Shown here piece by piece: positions 1 to 8,895 of a stretch of DNA of 64,000 nucleotides. The DNA is taken from NCBI RefSeq assembly GCF_900564145.1, contig NZ_UOOB01000002.1, forward strand, positions 248,001 through 312,000. The letters are read 5' to 3'. The translations under genes and the position numbers were made by a program. Numbering within the stretch: position 1 is the first letter of the stretch; every line of letters begins with the position of its first letter. Below the pieces are notes generated by a model that was not told where the DNA came from, did not search any database, and saw nothing but the letters and a program-made list of their open reading frames with translations. The stretch is from Comamonas sp. lk (GTDB lineage: Bacteria > Pseudomonadota > Gammaproteobacteria > Burkholderiales > Burkholderiaceae_C).

Positions 1-192
1 CTTGCCCAGCAGCGGCAGCGTGACCTGCTCCTGGGTTGGCAGCACCGCATCGCCGCTGCGCATTCCCAATGTGGTATCCAGTGAATACATATCCTGGGCC
101 ACGGTATCGCCAAGCATGCTGTTGTCAGCACCCGTGCCTGATCGATCAGACTTGCGTTGGAACCACTGGGTGAATCGTTGTGCAAAAGACAT
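1..192 (-). CDS. pilJ: Twitching-motility methyl-accepting protein PilJ, N-terminal fragment
   Basis: This is the first 64 codons of a gene that runs off the left edge. The visible N terminus (MSFAQRFTQWFQRK) is basic and cytoplasmic; no transmembrane segment is reached before the edge. The identification comes from context: it starts 19 bases after pilI in the order pilG-pilH-pilI, where pilJ is the usual next gene. PilJ is the MCP-like receptor that, with PilI (CheW-like) and the ChpA/PilL kinase, controls type IV pilus extension and retraction. No domain-level evidence is available inside the window. Confidence 0.75.
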   Translation of the reverse strand, partial: MSFAQRFTQWFQRKSDRSGTGADNSMLGDTVAQDMYSLDTTLGMRSGDAVLPTQEQVTLPLLGK

Positions 193-211
193 AGCGCTGC
201 TTCCAGAAACC

Positions 212-739
212 TTAAGCACGAATGCTCAAAAACTTGGCGGTTTGCGACAGGCGCTGCAACTGCAGCTCTTGCCAGCGGCGGCCTGTGCTATCGATATGGA
301 CGGAGCCAAAAAAGCTCGGAGAACGAGCCGGTGCCGGCTCGCTTTGGACAAAGGCGTCTGCGCCGCGCAGACCCTGAAGCTGATCCACCAGCAAGGCAGC
401 ATTCACCTCCAAAGCGGAGTTGAATGCCAGCAAGCTGGTTTCGGATAATTCCTGCTCGCTGCGGGAGCGGCCATGGTTGAGCAGCAGGGCCAGATCCACG
501 ACGCCCGCCAGGGTGCCGCGCAGATTGGCAATCCCCAGAAACCAGTTCTGGGTATAGGGCACGGGCTGAACGCCCGTCCACGGGAAAATTTCCCCAGCCT
601 GGCTCAAGGGCAGCAGGTAGTCACGACCGCCGGCCTGCACGGCCAGCCAGGCAGCGACCGTCACGCTTTCGCTACGTGCTGCCTGCAGGCGGCCTGCCAG
701 ACGGGATTGGAGATCTCGGAGGGCTTCGCGGTTCGCCAT
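212..739 (-). CDS. pilI: CheW-like scaffold protein PilI
   Basis: 175 residues, made almost entirely of one CheW-like domain (about residues 25-165). The pattern YLLPLSQAGEI followed by NWFLGIANLRGTLAGVVDL is the characteristic CheW core around the receptor and kinase contact surface. PilI couples the PilJ receptor to the histidine kinase of the Pil-Chp pathway at the inner membrane. It lies between pilH (15-base gap) and pilJ (19-base gap) on the same strand, consistent with one pilGHIJ transcript. Length matches PilI proteins rather than the shorter flagellar CheW. Confidence 0.9.
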   Translation of the reverse strand: MANREALRDLQSRLAGRLQAARSESVTVAAWLAVQAGGRDYLLPLSQAGEIFPWTGVQPVPYTQNWFLGIANLRGTLAGVVDLALLLNHGRSRSEQELSETSLLAFNSALEVNAALLVDQLQGLRGADAFVQSEPAPARSPSFFGSVHIDSTGRRWQELQLQRLSQTAKFLSIRA

Positions 740-754
740 GGGCAGACGCAGCCT

Positions 755-1120
755 TTACAGCGCTGCGATCTTGGCTTGCAGCTCGGCTGCATCCACCGGC
801 TTGGTGATGTAGCCGCGCGCACCCTGGCGCATCCCCCAGACGCGGTCGGTTTCCTGGTTCTTGCTGGTGCACATGAGAATGGGCACATCGGCAAACAGCG
901 GATCGCGCGAGATGGAGCGGGTCAGCTGAAAGCCGTTCTGGCCCGGCATGACCACATCCATCAAAATCAGATCGGGCTTGTCTTCGGCCAGGCGCTTCAT
1001 GGCCTCTTCGCCGTTTTCGGCGGTGCGCACCTGCAGGCCCTGTCTTTGCAGCAGGTCCGTGAGAAACATCAGTTCGGTCTTGGAGTCGTCTACGACCAGT
1101 ACTTTTTGAATAGGCATCAC
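755..1120 (-). CDS. pilH: Single-domain response regulator PilH
   Basis: 121 residues, a stand-alone receiver domain. It shows the acidic pocket VVDDSKTE near the start, the phosphoacceptor in LILMDVVMPGQNG (D about 55), the conserved T/S position in ILMCTSKN and the lysine in YITKPVD. No output domain follows. In type IV pilus chemosensory systems PilH acts as the second receiver beside PilG and modulates pilus retraction or phosphate flow. Its ATG overlaps the pilG stop by four bases, which indicates translational coupling. Confidence 0.9.
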   Translation of the reverse strand: MMPIQKVLVVDDSKTELMFLTDLLQRQGLQVRTAENGEEAMKRLAEDKPDLILMDVVMPGQNGFQLTRSISRDPLFADVPILMCTSKNQETDRVWGMRQGARGYITKPVDAAELQAKIAAL

Positions 1121-1521
1121 GCGGCTCCCACACCTGCGGTTTGCTGGCCAAACTGTTCCACAGCCTGCAGCAGTTGATCTTTGGTAAAAGGTTTGGTCAG
1201 ATAGTCTTGGCAGCCCACCATGCGGCCGCGTGCCTTGTCAAACACGCCATCCTTGGACGAAAGCATGACAACTGGAGTGCTGGAGAAGCGTGCGTTGCGC
1301 TTGATGATGGCGCAGGTCTGATAGCCATCGAGCTTGGGCATCAGAATGTCGCAGAAAATGAGCTGCGGCTGGTAATCGTTGACCTTGGAAAGAGCGTCGA
1401 AACCGTCGTCAGCCAGCAAAACTTCGTAACCGCCCTGCTTGAGGAAAATCTCGGCGCTGCGGCGGATGGTATTGCTGTCATCGACCACCAGAACCCGCAA
1501 AGGCGCACTGGATGCTGTCAC
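1117..1521 (-). CDS. pilG: Single-domain response regulator PilG
   Basis: 134 residues with one receiver domain. Recognisable parts are VVDDSNTIRRSAE (acidic pocket), IFCDILMPKLDGY (phosphoacceptor Asp about 60), VVMLSSKDG and YLTKPFTKDQ (conserved Lys). The SNTIRRSAE helix is typical of PilG. PilG promotes pilus extension in the Pil-Chp pathway. It is the first pil gene here, followed by pilH with a four-base overlap. The rubredoxin gene ends 50 bases upstream on the same strand, so the transcript may begin at rubredoxin. Confidence 0.92.
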   Translation of the reverse strand: MTASSAPLRVLVVDDSNTIRRSAEIFLKQGGYEVLLADDGFDALSKVNDYQPQLIFCDILMPKLDGYQTCAIIKRNARFSSTPVVMLSSKDGVFDKARGRMVGCQDYLTKPFTKDQLLQAVEQFGQQTAGVGAA

Positions 1522-1571
1522 TGTGAATCTCCTCCCGAATTAGGCCTTGGAATATCGAGCGGCAAAAGCAC

Positions 1572-1745
1572 TCAGATTTCCACCATCTCAAAATCTTCTT
1601 TTCTGGCGCTGCACTCAGGGCATGTCCAGTTCATGGGCACGTCTTCCCAACGCGTATTCGGCGGGATGCCATGTTCGGGGCAGCCTTGCGCCTCGTCATA
1701 AAGCCATCCACAGATCAAACACATCCAAGTTTTAGGGTCGGTCAC
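1572..1745 (-). CDS. rubA: Rubredoxin
   Basis: A 57-residue ORF starting at GTG. It carries two CxxC knuckles, CLIC at residues 9-12 and CPEC at 42-45, separated as in rubredoxins, with the usual GWLYDEAQG and aromatic residues around the iron site. It would bind one Fe(Cys)4 centre and pass single electrons in the cytosol. Compared with the textbook rubredoxin core the first knuckle reads CLICG instead of CxxCG(Y/W)xYD, and the segment between the knuckles is short. Placement directly upstream of pilG is common in betaproteobacteria. GTG was chosen because the next in-frame ATG would leave only one residue before the first cysteine. Confidence 0.88.
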   Translation of the reverse strand: MTDPKTWMCLICGWLYDEAQGCPEHGIPPNTRWEDVPMNWTCPECSARKEDFEMVEI

Positions 1746-1839
1746 AGCTTATAGGGCCTTCACATAGAATGCAACGATTGTATCTAGTCATAACCCCGGC
1801 CTTCACCCTTGCTATCCCGGGTGCACACTGGGGTGAGCC

Positions 1840-2802
1840 ATGGCACTGAACACCCCCCAAACACCTACCCCCTCTTCCACTTCGGACACCGCAGAAACCG
1901 AAGCGAGTCCTATCTGCGTGCTGGTTTTCAACAGCAGCGACCCCAGCGGTGCTGGCGGCCTGTCTGCGGACATCTCCACCATCTCCTGCGTAGGTGGGCA
2001 CCCACTACCCGTGGTAACAGGTGCTTATGCGCGCGACACCGCCCGGGTGTATGAATACTTCCCCCTGGATGACGAGGCCGTCACCGAGCAGGCCCGTGCC
2101 GTGCTGGAAGACATTCCGGTCGCAGCCATCAAGGTCGGCTTTGTGGGCAGCCCGGGCAATCTGGCCGCCATTGCCGAAATTTCCTCGGACTACCCGGAAA
2201 TTCCCATCGTCAGCTACATGCCCGATCTGTCCTGGTGGGAGGAAGACAAGCTAGACCAGTACCTGGATGCATTCAAGGAACTTGTCCTGCCTCAAACCTC
2301 GGTGTTGGTTGGAAACCACAACACCCTTTGGCGCTGGCTGCTGCCCGACTGGAGCAACAGCCGCTCGCCCACGGCGCGCGACATTGCCATGGCCGCTGAA
2401 GCACTGGAAGTGCCTTACGTCCTGGTCACGGGCATACCCCTGCCCGACCAGTTCGTCGACAACATCCTGAGTACTGCCCAGGCCGTTCTGGGCAACAGCA
2501 AATACGAAATGTTCGAAGCCACGTTCACCGGTGCCGGTGATACGCTGTCGGCGGCCCTTACCGCCTTGATTGCGACCGGCAACGATCTGGGCGTGGCCAC
2601 GCTGGAAGCGCTGGAGTACCTGGACCACAGTCTGGATGCAGGCTTCAGACCCGGCATGGGCCACTACATTCCCGATCGCCTGTTCTGGGCCCAGCCCGAC
2701 GAAGACGATGAAGACGCCGAGGCCGCCGGCGGCACCGATAACGAATCTGCCACCAAGCCCATCGAAGGCTTTGTGATGCCCTCTCATGACACAAAACACT
2801 GA
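1840..2802 (+). CDS. thiD: ThiD-like hydroxymethylpyrimidine/phosphomethylpyrimidine kinase
   Basis: 320 residues of the ribokinase-fold ThiD family. [21 protein letters not shown] near residue 34 is the family N-terminal signature, and [12 protein letters not shown] (about 230) carries the anion hole and catalytic Asp. The predicted reaction is phosphorylation of HMP or HMP-P in thiamine synthesis. The protein is longer than E. coli ThiD (about 266) because of a low-complexity Thr/Ser/Pro N terminus and an acidic C-terminal tail. Its last 17 bases overlap hemL, so the two are coupled. I see no TPP riboswitch upstream. The divergent rubredoxin promoter must lie in the 94-base gap at 1746-1839. 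Confidence 0.82.
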   Translation: MALNTPQTPTPSSTSDTAETEASPICVLVFNSSDPSGAGGLSADISTISCVGGHPLPVVTGAYARDTARVYEYFPLDDEAVTEQARAVLEDIPVAAIKVGFVGSPGNLAAIAEISSDYPEIPIVSYMPDLSWWEEDKLDQYLDAFKELVLPQTSVLVGNHNTLWRWLLPDWSNSRSPTARDIAMAAEALEVPYVLVTGIPLPDQFVDNILSTAQAVLGNSKYEMFEATFTGAGDTLSAALTALIATGNDLGVATLEALEYLDHSLDAGFRPGMGHYIPDRLFWAQPDEDDEDAEAAGGTDNESATKPIEGFVMPSHDTKH

Positions 2803-4090
2803 TCTGAATATTGCCCTGTTCGAACGCGCCAAGCAGGTAATTCCTGGCGGCGTGAACTCTCCCGTACGCGCTTTCGCGGCCGTGGGCGGCACACCCCGCT
2901 TTGTGCAGCGCGCCCAAGGTGCCTATTTCTGGGACCAGAACCAGCAGCAATTCACCGACTACATCGGCAGCTGGGGCCCCATGATCCTGGGCCATGGCCA
3001 CCCCGAAGTGGTGGAAGCCGTGCAAAAAGCCGTACTCGAAGGCTTCAGCTACGGCGCGCCTACCGAGCGTGAAGTGGTGCTGGCCGAAAAAATCCGCGAG
3101 CTCATGCCCTCCATGGACATGGTGCGCATGGTCAGCTCGGGCACCGAAGCCGGCATGAGCGCCCTGCGCCTGGCACGCGGCTTCACGGGCCGCAATACCA
3201 TCATCAAGTTCAACGGCTGCTACCACGGCCATGCCGATGCGCTGCTGGTCAAGGCCGGCTCGGGCCTAGCCACCTTTGGCGCTTCTTCGTCGGCAGGCGT
3301 GCCCTCCGATGTGGCCAAGGACACCATCGTGCTGGAGTACAACGACGTCGCCCAGCTCGAAGAAGCTTTTGCCAAGATCGGCAATTCCATTGCCTGCGTG
3401 ATCATGGAGCCGATTGCCGGCAATATGAACTTTGTGCGCGCTTCGGTGGAATTCACCCGCCGCATCCGCGAGCTGACCCGTGAGCATGGCGCGCTGATGA
3501 TTTACGACGAGGTGATGACGGGTTTCCGCGTGGCCCTGGGCGGCGCGCAAAGCGTGTACGCCAAGGAAATCGCCGGCTTTGCCCCCGACATCACGGTCAT
3601 GGGCAAGGTGATTGGCGGCGGCATGCCCATGGCAGCCTTTGGCGCCCGCCGCGAGATCATGGAAAAGCTCTCGCCACTGGGCCCGGTCTATCAGGCTGGC
3701 ACGCTGTCGGGCAACCCGATTGCCACGGCCTGCGGCCTGAAGACGCTGGAGCTGATCAGCCGCCCTGGCTTTCACACCGATCTGCACCTGAAGACCGGCC
3801 ATCTGATGCAAGGCCTCAAGTCCGAAGCCAATGCTGCCGGCGTGCCCTTCAGCGTGGACTGGCAAGGCGGCCTGTTCGGCTTTTATTTCCTGCCCCAGCT
3901 GCCCAGCACCTATGCCGAAGTCATGAAGACCGACGGCAAGGTCTTCAACCAATTCTTCCACGGCATGCTGGAGCGCGGCCATTACTTTGCGCCCGCACTG
4001 TACGAAGCCGGTTTTGTCAGCGCCGCCCATACGGACGACGATATAGACCGCACCATCGAGGCGGCGCGCGAAGTGTTCAAGACACTTTGA
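2786..4090 (+). CDS. hemL: Glutamate-1-semialdehyde 2,1-aminomutase
   Basis: 434 residues, full length for HemL. It is a PLP enzyme of fold type I. It converts glutamate-1-semialdehyde to 5-aminolevulinate in the C5 route to haem. Landmarks are [13 protein letters not shown] at the N terminus, MVSSGTEA (cofactor phosphate binding), [26 protein letters not shown] (PLP ring Asp) and [10 protein letters not shown] with the Schiff-base lysine at about K274. It overlaps the thiD-like gene by 17 bases. A strong terminator follows. Confidence 0.97.
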   Translation: MTQNTDLNIALFERAKQVIPGGVNSPVRAFAAVGGTPRFVQRAQGAYFWDQNQQQFTDYIGSWGPMILGHGHPEVVEAVQKAVLEGFSYGAPTEREVVLAEKIRELMPSMDMVRMVSSGTEAGMSALRLARGFTGRNTIIKFNGCYHGHADALLVKAGSGLATFGASSSAGVPSDVAKDTIVLEYNDVAQLEEAFAKIGNSIACVIMEPIAGNMNFVRASVEFTRRIRELTREHGALMIYDEVMTGFRVALGGAQSVYAKEIAGFAPDITVMGKVIGGGMPMAAFGARREIMEKLSPLGPVYQAGTLSGNPIATACGLKTLELISRPGFHTDLHLKTGHLMQGLKSEANAAGVPFSVDWQGGLFGFYFLPQLPSTYAEVMKTDGKVFNQFFHGMLERGHYFAPALYEAGFVSAAHTDDDIDRTIEAAREVFKTL

Positions 4091-4107
4091 GCCCCTGAGC
4101 TCTGTTC

Positions 4108-4134
4108 AAAACGCCGGGAACTCCCCGGCGTTTT
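4108..4134. terminator. Bidirectional Rho-independent terminator between hemL and lysR-type gene
   Basis: The inverted repeat AAAACGCCGGG / CCCGGCGTTTT with a short loop has A-runs on one side and T-runs on the other, so it can serve hemL (plus) and the convergent LysR gene (minus). Confidence 0.85.
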
Positions 4135-4144
4135 GCTTGCAGCG

Positions 4145-5071
4145 TCACTGCTGCTCCCAGGCTGCGCCATGTGACTGGATGCTCTGGCAAACCACGGACA
4201 AAGCCCGACTCAAGGGCTTGTCCTTGCGCAGAACCATGGCCAGGGTGCGCTCCAGTCGCGGGGCCAGGGAGCGTAGCTCCAGATCCTCGCGTGCACCGCG
4301 CCCCTGCATGGCCATGCGCGGCAGCACCGCATAGCCCAGGCCGATGGCGGCCATTTCCTTGAGCGCTTCCACGCTGTCCAGCTCCATCTGCAGGCGCGGC
4401 GCCTCGCCACCGCTACGCAACCAGGCATCGACCACGCCGCGGGTGCTGGCGGATTTCTGCAGCGCCAGCTGCGGCAACGGGCGCAGCTGGGCAGCCGTCA
4501 CCGCAGCACCTGAGCCCAGCAAGCCCGGCTGCCCCACGGCCACCAGCTCATCGCGCAGCACCGGCGTGGCCAGCAAAGCACGCCGGTTCACCGGCAAGGT
4601 CACCAGCGCCAGATCCAGGCTGTTGTCTTCCACCCGGCGCACGCATTCCTCGGTATTGCCCGTCACCACCACGATATCGATGCCCGGATACTGGGCGCGC
4701 AGTTGGCGCAGCGCCGCCGGCAGCAGATACAGACAGACTGTCAGACCCGTGCCTATGCGCACCTGACCGCTGACGTCACGCACATGCTCGCCCAGCGCCT
4801 GCTCCAGCCCTTCCAGTGCCAGAGTCACCGCCGGCAACTGTTCCAGCAGAGCCCGGCCGGCGGCGGTAGGCACGGCACGGCGCCCCACGCGCTCGATCAG
4901 CCGCGTGCCCAGCTGGCGCTCCAACTGGCGCAGCTGCAGGCTGACCGCAGGCTGGGACAACTCCATCAGCTCGGCAGCCTGCGAAAAGCTGCCTTCCTGC
5001 ACGATCAGGCAAAAGCTGCGCAACAAGCCCAGGCTGGGGGCGTTGGCCAAAGTTTCACTCATGCTTTGCAT
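4145..5071 (-). CDS. LysR-type transcriptional regulator
   Basis: 308 residues. An N-terminal winged helix-turn-helix (about residues 14-70) contains GSFSQAAELMELSQPAVSLQLRQLE, the LysR recognition helix (quoted in part: SQPAVSLQLRQLE). A periplasmic-binding-protein-like effector domain follows (about 95-295). It is divergent from the M20 amidohydrolase gene with only 48 bases between the starts, so that gene is its probable target. An alternative ATG three codons in (5062) would give MSETLANA. The effector is unknown. Confidence 0.88.
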   Translation of the reverse strand: MQSMSETLANAPSLGLLRSFCLIVQEGSFSQAAELMELSQPAVSLQLRQLERQLGTRLIERVGRRAVPTAAGRALLEQLPAVTLALEGLEQALGEHVRDVSGQVRIGTGLTVCLYLLPAALRQLRAQYPGIDIVVVTGNTEECVRRVEDNSLDLALVTLPVNRRALLATPVLRDELVAVGQPGLLGSGAAVTAAQLRPLPQLALQKSASTRGVVDAWLRSGGEAPRLQMELDSVEALKEMAAIGLGYAVLPRMAMQGRGAREDLELRSLAPRLERTLAMVLRKDKPLSRALSVVCQSIQSHGAAWEQQ

Positions 5072-5119
5072 AAGCAGTCAAAGATTCTCTTGTGGTGATA
5101 CACAGGCGAAGATTAGGCC

Positions 5120-6394
5120 ATGAATACTGCCGAACACTCCGAGCTCCCTCCCATTGACGGCGCGCGCCTGTGGCGCCGCCTGGAAGAACTCTCCACCTTT
5201 ACCCGAGCCGACATCGCCTGGACGCGCCGCGCCTTCAGCCCCGAGTACACCGCCGCACGGGCCTGGCTGCGCGAGGCCTTTGAAGCCGCCGGCCTGCAGG
5301 TGCGCCTGGACGCAGCCGGCAATCTGATCGGCCGTCGCCCAGGCCGGCGCGATGATCTCAAGCCCTTGGCCACGGGCTCGCACACCGACACCGTGAATGC
5401 CGGCGGCCGCTTCGACGGCATCCTCGGCGTGCTGGCCGGACTGGAAGTGGCGCACGCGCTGAACGACGCCAACATCACGCTGGAGCACCCGTTCGAAGTC
5501 ATAGACTTTCTCTGCGAGGAACCCAGCGACTACGGCATCTCCTGCGTGGGCAGCCGCGCCATGGCCGGCCAGCTCAGCGCCGACATGCTGGCCGCCAGCG
5601 ACGGCCAGGGCGATACCCTGGGCCAGGCCCTGCAGCGCCTGGGTGCACGCCCTGAAGCTCTGGCCGAAGCCGACCGCCGCCACGACGGTTTCGCCGCCTT
5701 TGTGGAGCTGCACATAGAGCAAGGCCCCATGCTGGAGCGCGAAGGCCTGGCCATAGGCGCAGTCACCGACATCGTGGGCATACGCCGGGCCCAGCTGTTC
5801 TTCGAAGGCCGACCCGACCACGCGGGCACCACGCCCATGGACGAACGCAGCGACGCCCTGGTGGCCGCCGCCTGCGTGATCCGCCAGGCCCAGCGCCTGG
5901 CCCGCCAGTGGAGCCGTACCACGCCCCACTATGTGGTGGCCACGGTGGGGCGCATGGCGGTCTCGCCCAATGCCAGCAATACCGTGCCCGGTCAGGTGGA
6001 TCTGACGCTGGAAGTGCGCAGCAACCACGCGCCCGTGCTGAAGGAATTCTGGGAGGTGCTGGAGCAGCGCTGCAGCCCGGCCATTAAGCGCCTGGGCGTG
6101 CAGTGGCGCGTGGAGCCGCGCACCCATGTGGATCCCGTGCCCTGCGCGCCCCTGGTCACAGCCGCCGTGGAACGCGCCGCTCAGCGCCTGGGTGTGGGCT
6201 GCCGCCGCATGCCCAGCGGCGCCGGCCACGACGCCATGTATATCGCGCACACCGGCCCCTCGGGCATGATCTTCATCCCCTGCCTGGAAGGGCGCAGCCA
6301 CAGCGCCGTGGAATGGGCCTCACCCGAGCAGGTACTGGCCGGCACCCAGGTGCTGGCCGCCACGCTGCTGGAGCTGGACCGCCAGCCGGGCTAG
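5120..6394 (+). CDS. M20-family Zn-dependent amidohydrolase (N-carbamoyl-L-amino-acid hydrolase / allantoate amidohydrolase type)
   Basis: 424 residues. GSHTDTV (H88, D90), the bridging Asp in GRFDGILGVLAG (about D99), and CEEPSDYGISCVGSR (E133/E134) are the di-metal ligand and catalytic positions of the HyuC/AllC/AmaB subfamily. FEGRPDHAGTTPMDER is the dimerisation-domain signature that binds the substrate carboxylate. GHDAMYIA supplies the last metal ligand region. These enzymes hydrolyse N-carbamoyl amino acids, ureido acids or allantoate. The sequence alone does not fix the substrate. The dedicated divergent LysR gene suggests inducible amino-acid or purine/pyrimidine salvage. The gene ends exactly where the convergent tag gene ends (0-base gap). 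Confidence 0.85.
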   Translation: MNTAEHSELPPIDGARLWRRLEELSTFTRADIAWTRRAFSPEYTAARAWLREAFEAAGLQVRLDAAGNLIGRRPGRRDDLKPLATGSHTDTVNAGGRFDGILGVLAGLEVAHALNDANITLEHPFEVIDFLCEEPSDYGISCVGSRAMAGQLSADMLAASDGQGDTLGQALQRLGARPEALAEADRRHDGFAAFVELHIEQGPMLEREGLAIGAVTDIVGIRRAQLFFEGRPDHAGTTPMDERSDALVAAACVIRQAQRLARQWSRTTPHYVVATVGRMAVSPNASNTVPGQVDLTLEVRSNHAPVLKEFWEVLEQRCSPAIKRLGVQWRVEPRTHVDPVPCAPLVTAAVERAAQRLGVGCRRMPSGAGHDAMYIAHTGPSGMIFIPCLEGRSHSAVEWASPEQVLAGTQVLAATLLELDRQPG

Positions 6395-7000
6395 TCACTG
6401 CGGCCGCAGGAAGGTCTTGCGCGCCTGCTCCACCTGGGCGCGCGTCACGCAGCCCGGGGCGTGGTCGTTGACCATGCCCATGGCCTGCATGAAGGCATAT
6501 ACCGTGGTCGGCCCTACAAACTTCCAGCCGCGCTTTTTGAGCTCCTTGGACAGGGCCTGCGACTCGAGCGTCTGCGCCGGCACTTCGGCACCCGTCGATG
6601 GTGCGGCTGGCTGGTGGCGCCAGAAGAAGGCGGCTAGCGAGCCCTCTTTGTCCACCATTTCGATAGCGCGCTGGGCATTGTGGATCACGGCCTCGATCTT
6701 GCCGCGATGGCGCACGATGCCGGCATCCAGCACCAGACGCTCCACATCGGCCGGGCCGAATTGGGCGACTTGATGAAAGTCGAAGTTGGCAAAGCTGGCA
6801 CGAAAGTTCTCGCGCTTGGCCAAAATCGTGTACCAGCTCAAGCCCGCCTGAAAACCTTCGAGGCTGAGCTTTTCAAACAGCCGTCTGTCCTCCGTCACCG
6901 GAAAACCCCATTCATGGTCGTGGTAGTGCACATACAAGGGCGAGCCATGGCACCAGAAGCAACGGTCCTGCCCGTCTGCAGAAGGAAGTGTGTGAGACAT
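6395..7000 (-). CDS. tag: DNA-3-methyladenine glycosylase I
   Basis: 201 residues, full length for Tag. It opens with RCFWCHGSPLYVHYHDHEWG, in which the Cys and His are the structural zinc ligands of the family. FEKLSLEGFQAGLSWYTILAKRENF is the helix-hairpin and base-pocket region (only part quoted: LEGFQAGLSWYTIL). The C terminus has the remaining ligands in MVNDHAPGC. The enzyme removes 3-methyladenine from alkylated DNA as the first step of base excision repair. It faces the M20 amidohydrolase tail to tail with no intergenic bases, so it must be terminated inside its neighbour or by Rho. Confidence 0.95.
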   Translation of the reverse strand: MSHTLPSADGQDRCFWCHGSPLYVHYHDHEWGFPVTEDRRLFEKLSLEGFQAGLSWYTILAKRENFRASFANFDFHQVAQFGPADVERLVLDAGIVRHRGKIEAVIHNAQRAIEMVDKEGSLAAFFWRHQPAAPSTGAEVPAQTLESQALSKELKKRGWKFVGPTTVYAFMQAMGMVNDHAPGCVTRAQVEQARKTFLRPQ

Positions 7001-7019
7001 GGGTGCACTTTAGCCAAAC

Positions 7020-7054
7020 AAAAAGCCCCGCAGAACAGCATCTGCAGGGCTTTT
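7020..7054 (-). terminator. Rho-independent terminator of the amino-acid permease gene
   Basis: Read on the minus strand, AAAAGCCCTGCAG pairs with CTGCGGGGCTTTT across an 8-base loop and runs into T-rich sequence. It lies between the permease stop (7116) and the tag start (7000). Confidence 0.75.
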
Positions 7055-7103
7055 GATTTGATAGCTGATAGTGCCTGAATTCATTGGGCTTCAGGCATAA
7101 ATC
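7053..7103. repeat. Copy of a dispersed intergenic repeat (AGCTG...TTGA type)
   Basis: The stretch TTTGATAGCTGATAGTGCC followed by TTGGGCTTCAGGC and TAAATC resembles the short dispersed repeat also seen at 22088, 28907, 37911 and 43855. The copies share AGCTGCTAT and GCGCTTGA modules. I judged it by eye, and the copies are degenerate. Confidence 0.45.
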
Positions 7104-7115
7104 ACTTGGAATCGT

Positions 7116-8600
7116 TTATCGCTTGTCGGAATGCGCCAGACGCGAGTGGCGCATGCCGTAGGCCAGATAGATCAGCACGCCTATGGCCATCCAGCCCATG
7201 AAGCGCAGCCAGGTCAGCGTGGTCAGATTCAGCATCAGATAGGTGCACAGCAGGGCCGAGGCCACCGGCACCAAGGGCACCAGGGGCACGCGGTAGCCAC
7301 TTTGCAGATCGGGGCGTTTTTTGCGCAGCACCAGGATGCCAATGCTCACCAGCACAAAGGCAGACAGCGTGCCGATATTGATCATCTCCTCCAGCAGCTC
7401 CACCTTGGTAAAGCCTGCCAGCACGGCAATCACCACGCCCACCAGCAGCTGCAGGCGCACCGGCGTCTTGCGCGTGGCCGAGGTCACACTCCAGCTGCGC
7501 GGCAGCAGGCCGTCGCGGCACAAGGCCAGCAGCACGCGGGCCGAGCCCATCAGCAGCACCATGACCACGGTAGTCAGGCCCATCAGCACGCCCACGGCAA
7601 TCACCTGTGCGGCCCAGTTGGCACCCACGCTGATGAAAGCGGTGGCCAGCGAGGGGTTCTCGGCCTTGGCCAGTTCGCTATAGGGCACCATGCCCGTCAG
7701 CGCCAGCGTGACCAGGATGTAGAGCAAGGTCACCAGAGCCAGACCGCCGAAAATGCCGCGCGGCAAGGTCTTTTGCGGCTCCTTGACTTCTTCGGCCGAG
7801 GTGGCGACCACATCGAAACCGATAAAGGCAAAGAACACCAAAGAGGCGCCGGAGATCACGCCCAGCCAACCGTACTGGCTGGGTTGCGCGCCAAACAGCC
7901 AGGCCAGCATGGGCTGACCCCAGACGTCGCCCGTCACGCCATGGCCGATGACGGGAGGCTGGGCCGGCGGCACAAACGGTGTGAAGTTCTTCACGTCCAT
8001 ATAGGTGAAGCCGACCACGATCACAAACAGCGTGATGGCGATCTTGATCAGCGTGAACACATTGTTGACCTGGGCCGAGGCCTTGGTGCCGCGCATCAGC
8101 AGCGCGGTGAAAACGGCCACGATGACGAACGGCCCCCATTCCATGGCCACCGGCCCCAGATAAATGGTGCTGGGCACATCAAGGCCGGCGGTGGAGAAAA
8201 TGGTGGACAGATAAATGCCCCAATACTTGGCGATCACGGCACCGGCAGAGATCATCTCCAGCAGCAGATTCCAGCCAATGATCCAGGCCAGGCCCTCGCC
8301 CAGCGTCAGATAGGTATAGGTGTAGGCGCTGCCGGTGACCGGCACGCTGGAGGCGAACTCCGCATAGCACATGGTGGCCACGGCACAGGCGGCAGCAGCC
8401 AGGATGAAGGAGAAGATCACCGCCGGTCCGGCAAAGCTGCCCGCCGCGCGCGCTCCCACCGAGAAGATGCCCGCCCCCACGGCCACGGCCACGCCGAGGA
8501 TCATCAGATCAAACACGCCCAAACTGCGTTCGAGTTGTCGTCCCGGCTCATCGGAATCGGCCAGAGCCTGTTCAATTGTTTTCGTTTTAAGCCACTGCAT
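7116..8600 (-). CDS. APC-superfamily cationic amino-acid transporter (CAT type)
   Basis: 494 residues from the ATG at 8600 (MQWLKTKTIEQAL). The in-frame TTG 21 codons upstream gives an unlikely cysteine-rich extension. About 12-13 hydrophobic segments are visible. GVAVAVGAGIFSVGARAA is the TM1 substrate-binding break of the APC fold. SGSAYTYTYLTLGE-type sequence follows TM2-3, and ASLVFFAFIGFDVVATSAEE is the TM6 signature of CAT transporters. Predicted role is proton- or exchange-driven amino-acid uptake at the inner membrane. It is a monocistronic minus-strand gene with a terminator downstream. Confidence 0.88.
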   Translation of the reverse strand: MQWLKTKTIEQALADSDEPGRQLERSLGVFDLMILGVAVAVGAGIFSVGARAAGSFAGPAVIFSFILAAAACAVATMCYAEFASSVPVTGSAYTYTYLTLGEGLAWIIGWNLLLEMISAGAVIAKYWGIYLSTIFSTAGLDVPSTIYLGPVAMEWGPFVIVAVFTALLMRGTKASAQVNNVFTLIKIAITLFVIVVGFTYMDVKNFTPFVPPAQPPVIGHGVTGDVWGQPMLAWLFGAQPSQYGWLGVISGASLVFFAFIGFDVVATSAEEVKEPQKTLPRGIFGGLALVTLLYILVTLALTGMVPYSELAKAENPSLATAFISVGANWAAQVIAVGVLMGLTTVVMVLLMGSARVLLALCRDGLLPRSWSVTSATRKTPVRLQLLVGVVIAVLAGFTKVELLEEMINIGTLSAFVLVSIGILVLRKKRPDLQSGYRVPLVPLVPVASALLCTYLMLNLTTLTWLRFMGWMAIGVLIYLAYGMRHSRLAHSDKR

Positions 8601-8895
8601 GCAGGTTGACGGGGCGCTGCAGCAGCCGCCTGCGGCCGCCACTTGCCCCGAAAGTTTTGTCAAAAATGAATCCTAGGGTTTCCACCGGCGGCTTGCAGCT
8701 TATCTGCGGCTTTCCCGCCATAGCCGCATGTTTTGTGCATTCCGGAGTGCAGCAGCTTCGTGAACAAGCTAGGTAGGCCCCATGCCTGAAGAAGACTGCT
8801 CACACAGCCTTTGCTGCGCTGCTGAACTGCGAGTAAGCGGCCACTGATGCAGGAAACGCTGAATTTCCCCAATAGTCGGCAGCGCTGCGGGGGAA

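Noticed and set aside
1746..1839. TPP riboswitch upstream of the thiD-like gene
   Set aside because: No CTGAGA or ACCTGATC-type THI-box strings, and the gap is only 94 bases.
7131..8609. Long plus-strand frame opposite the amino-acid permease
   Set aside because: His/Gln-rich antisense shadow without family features.
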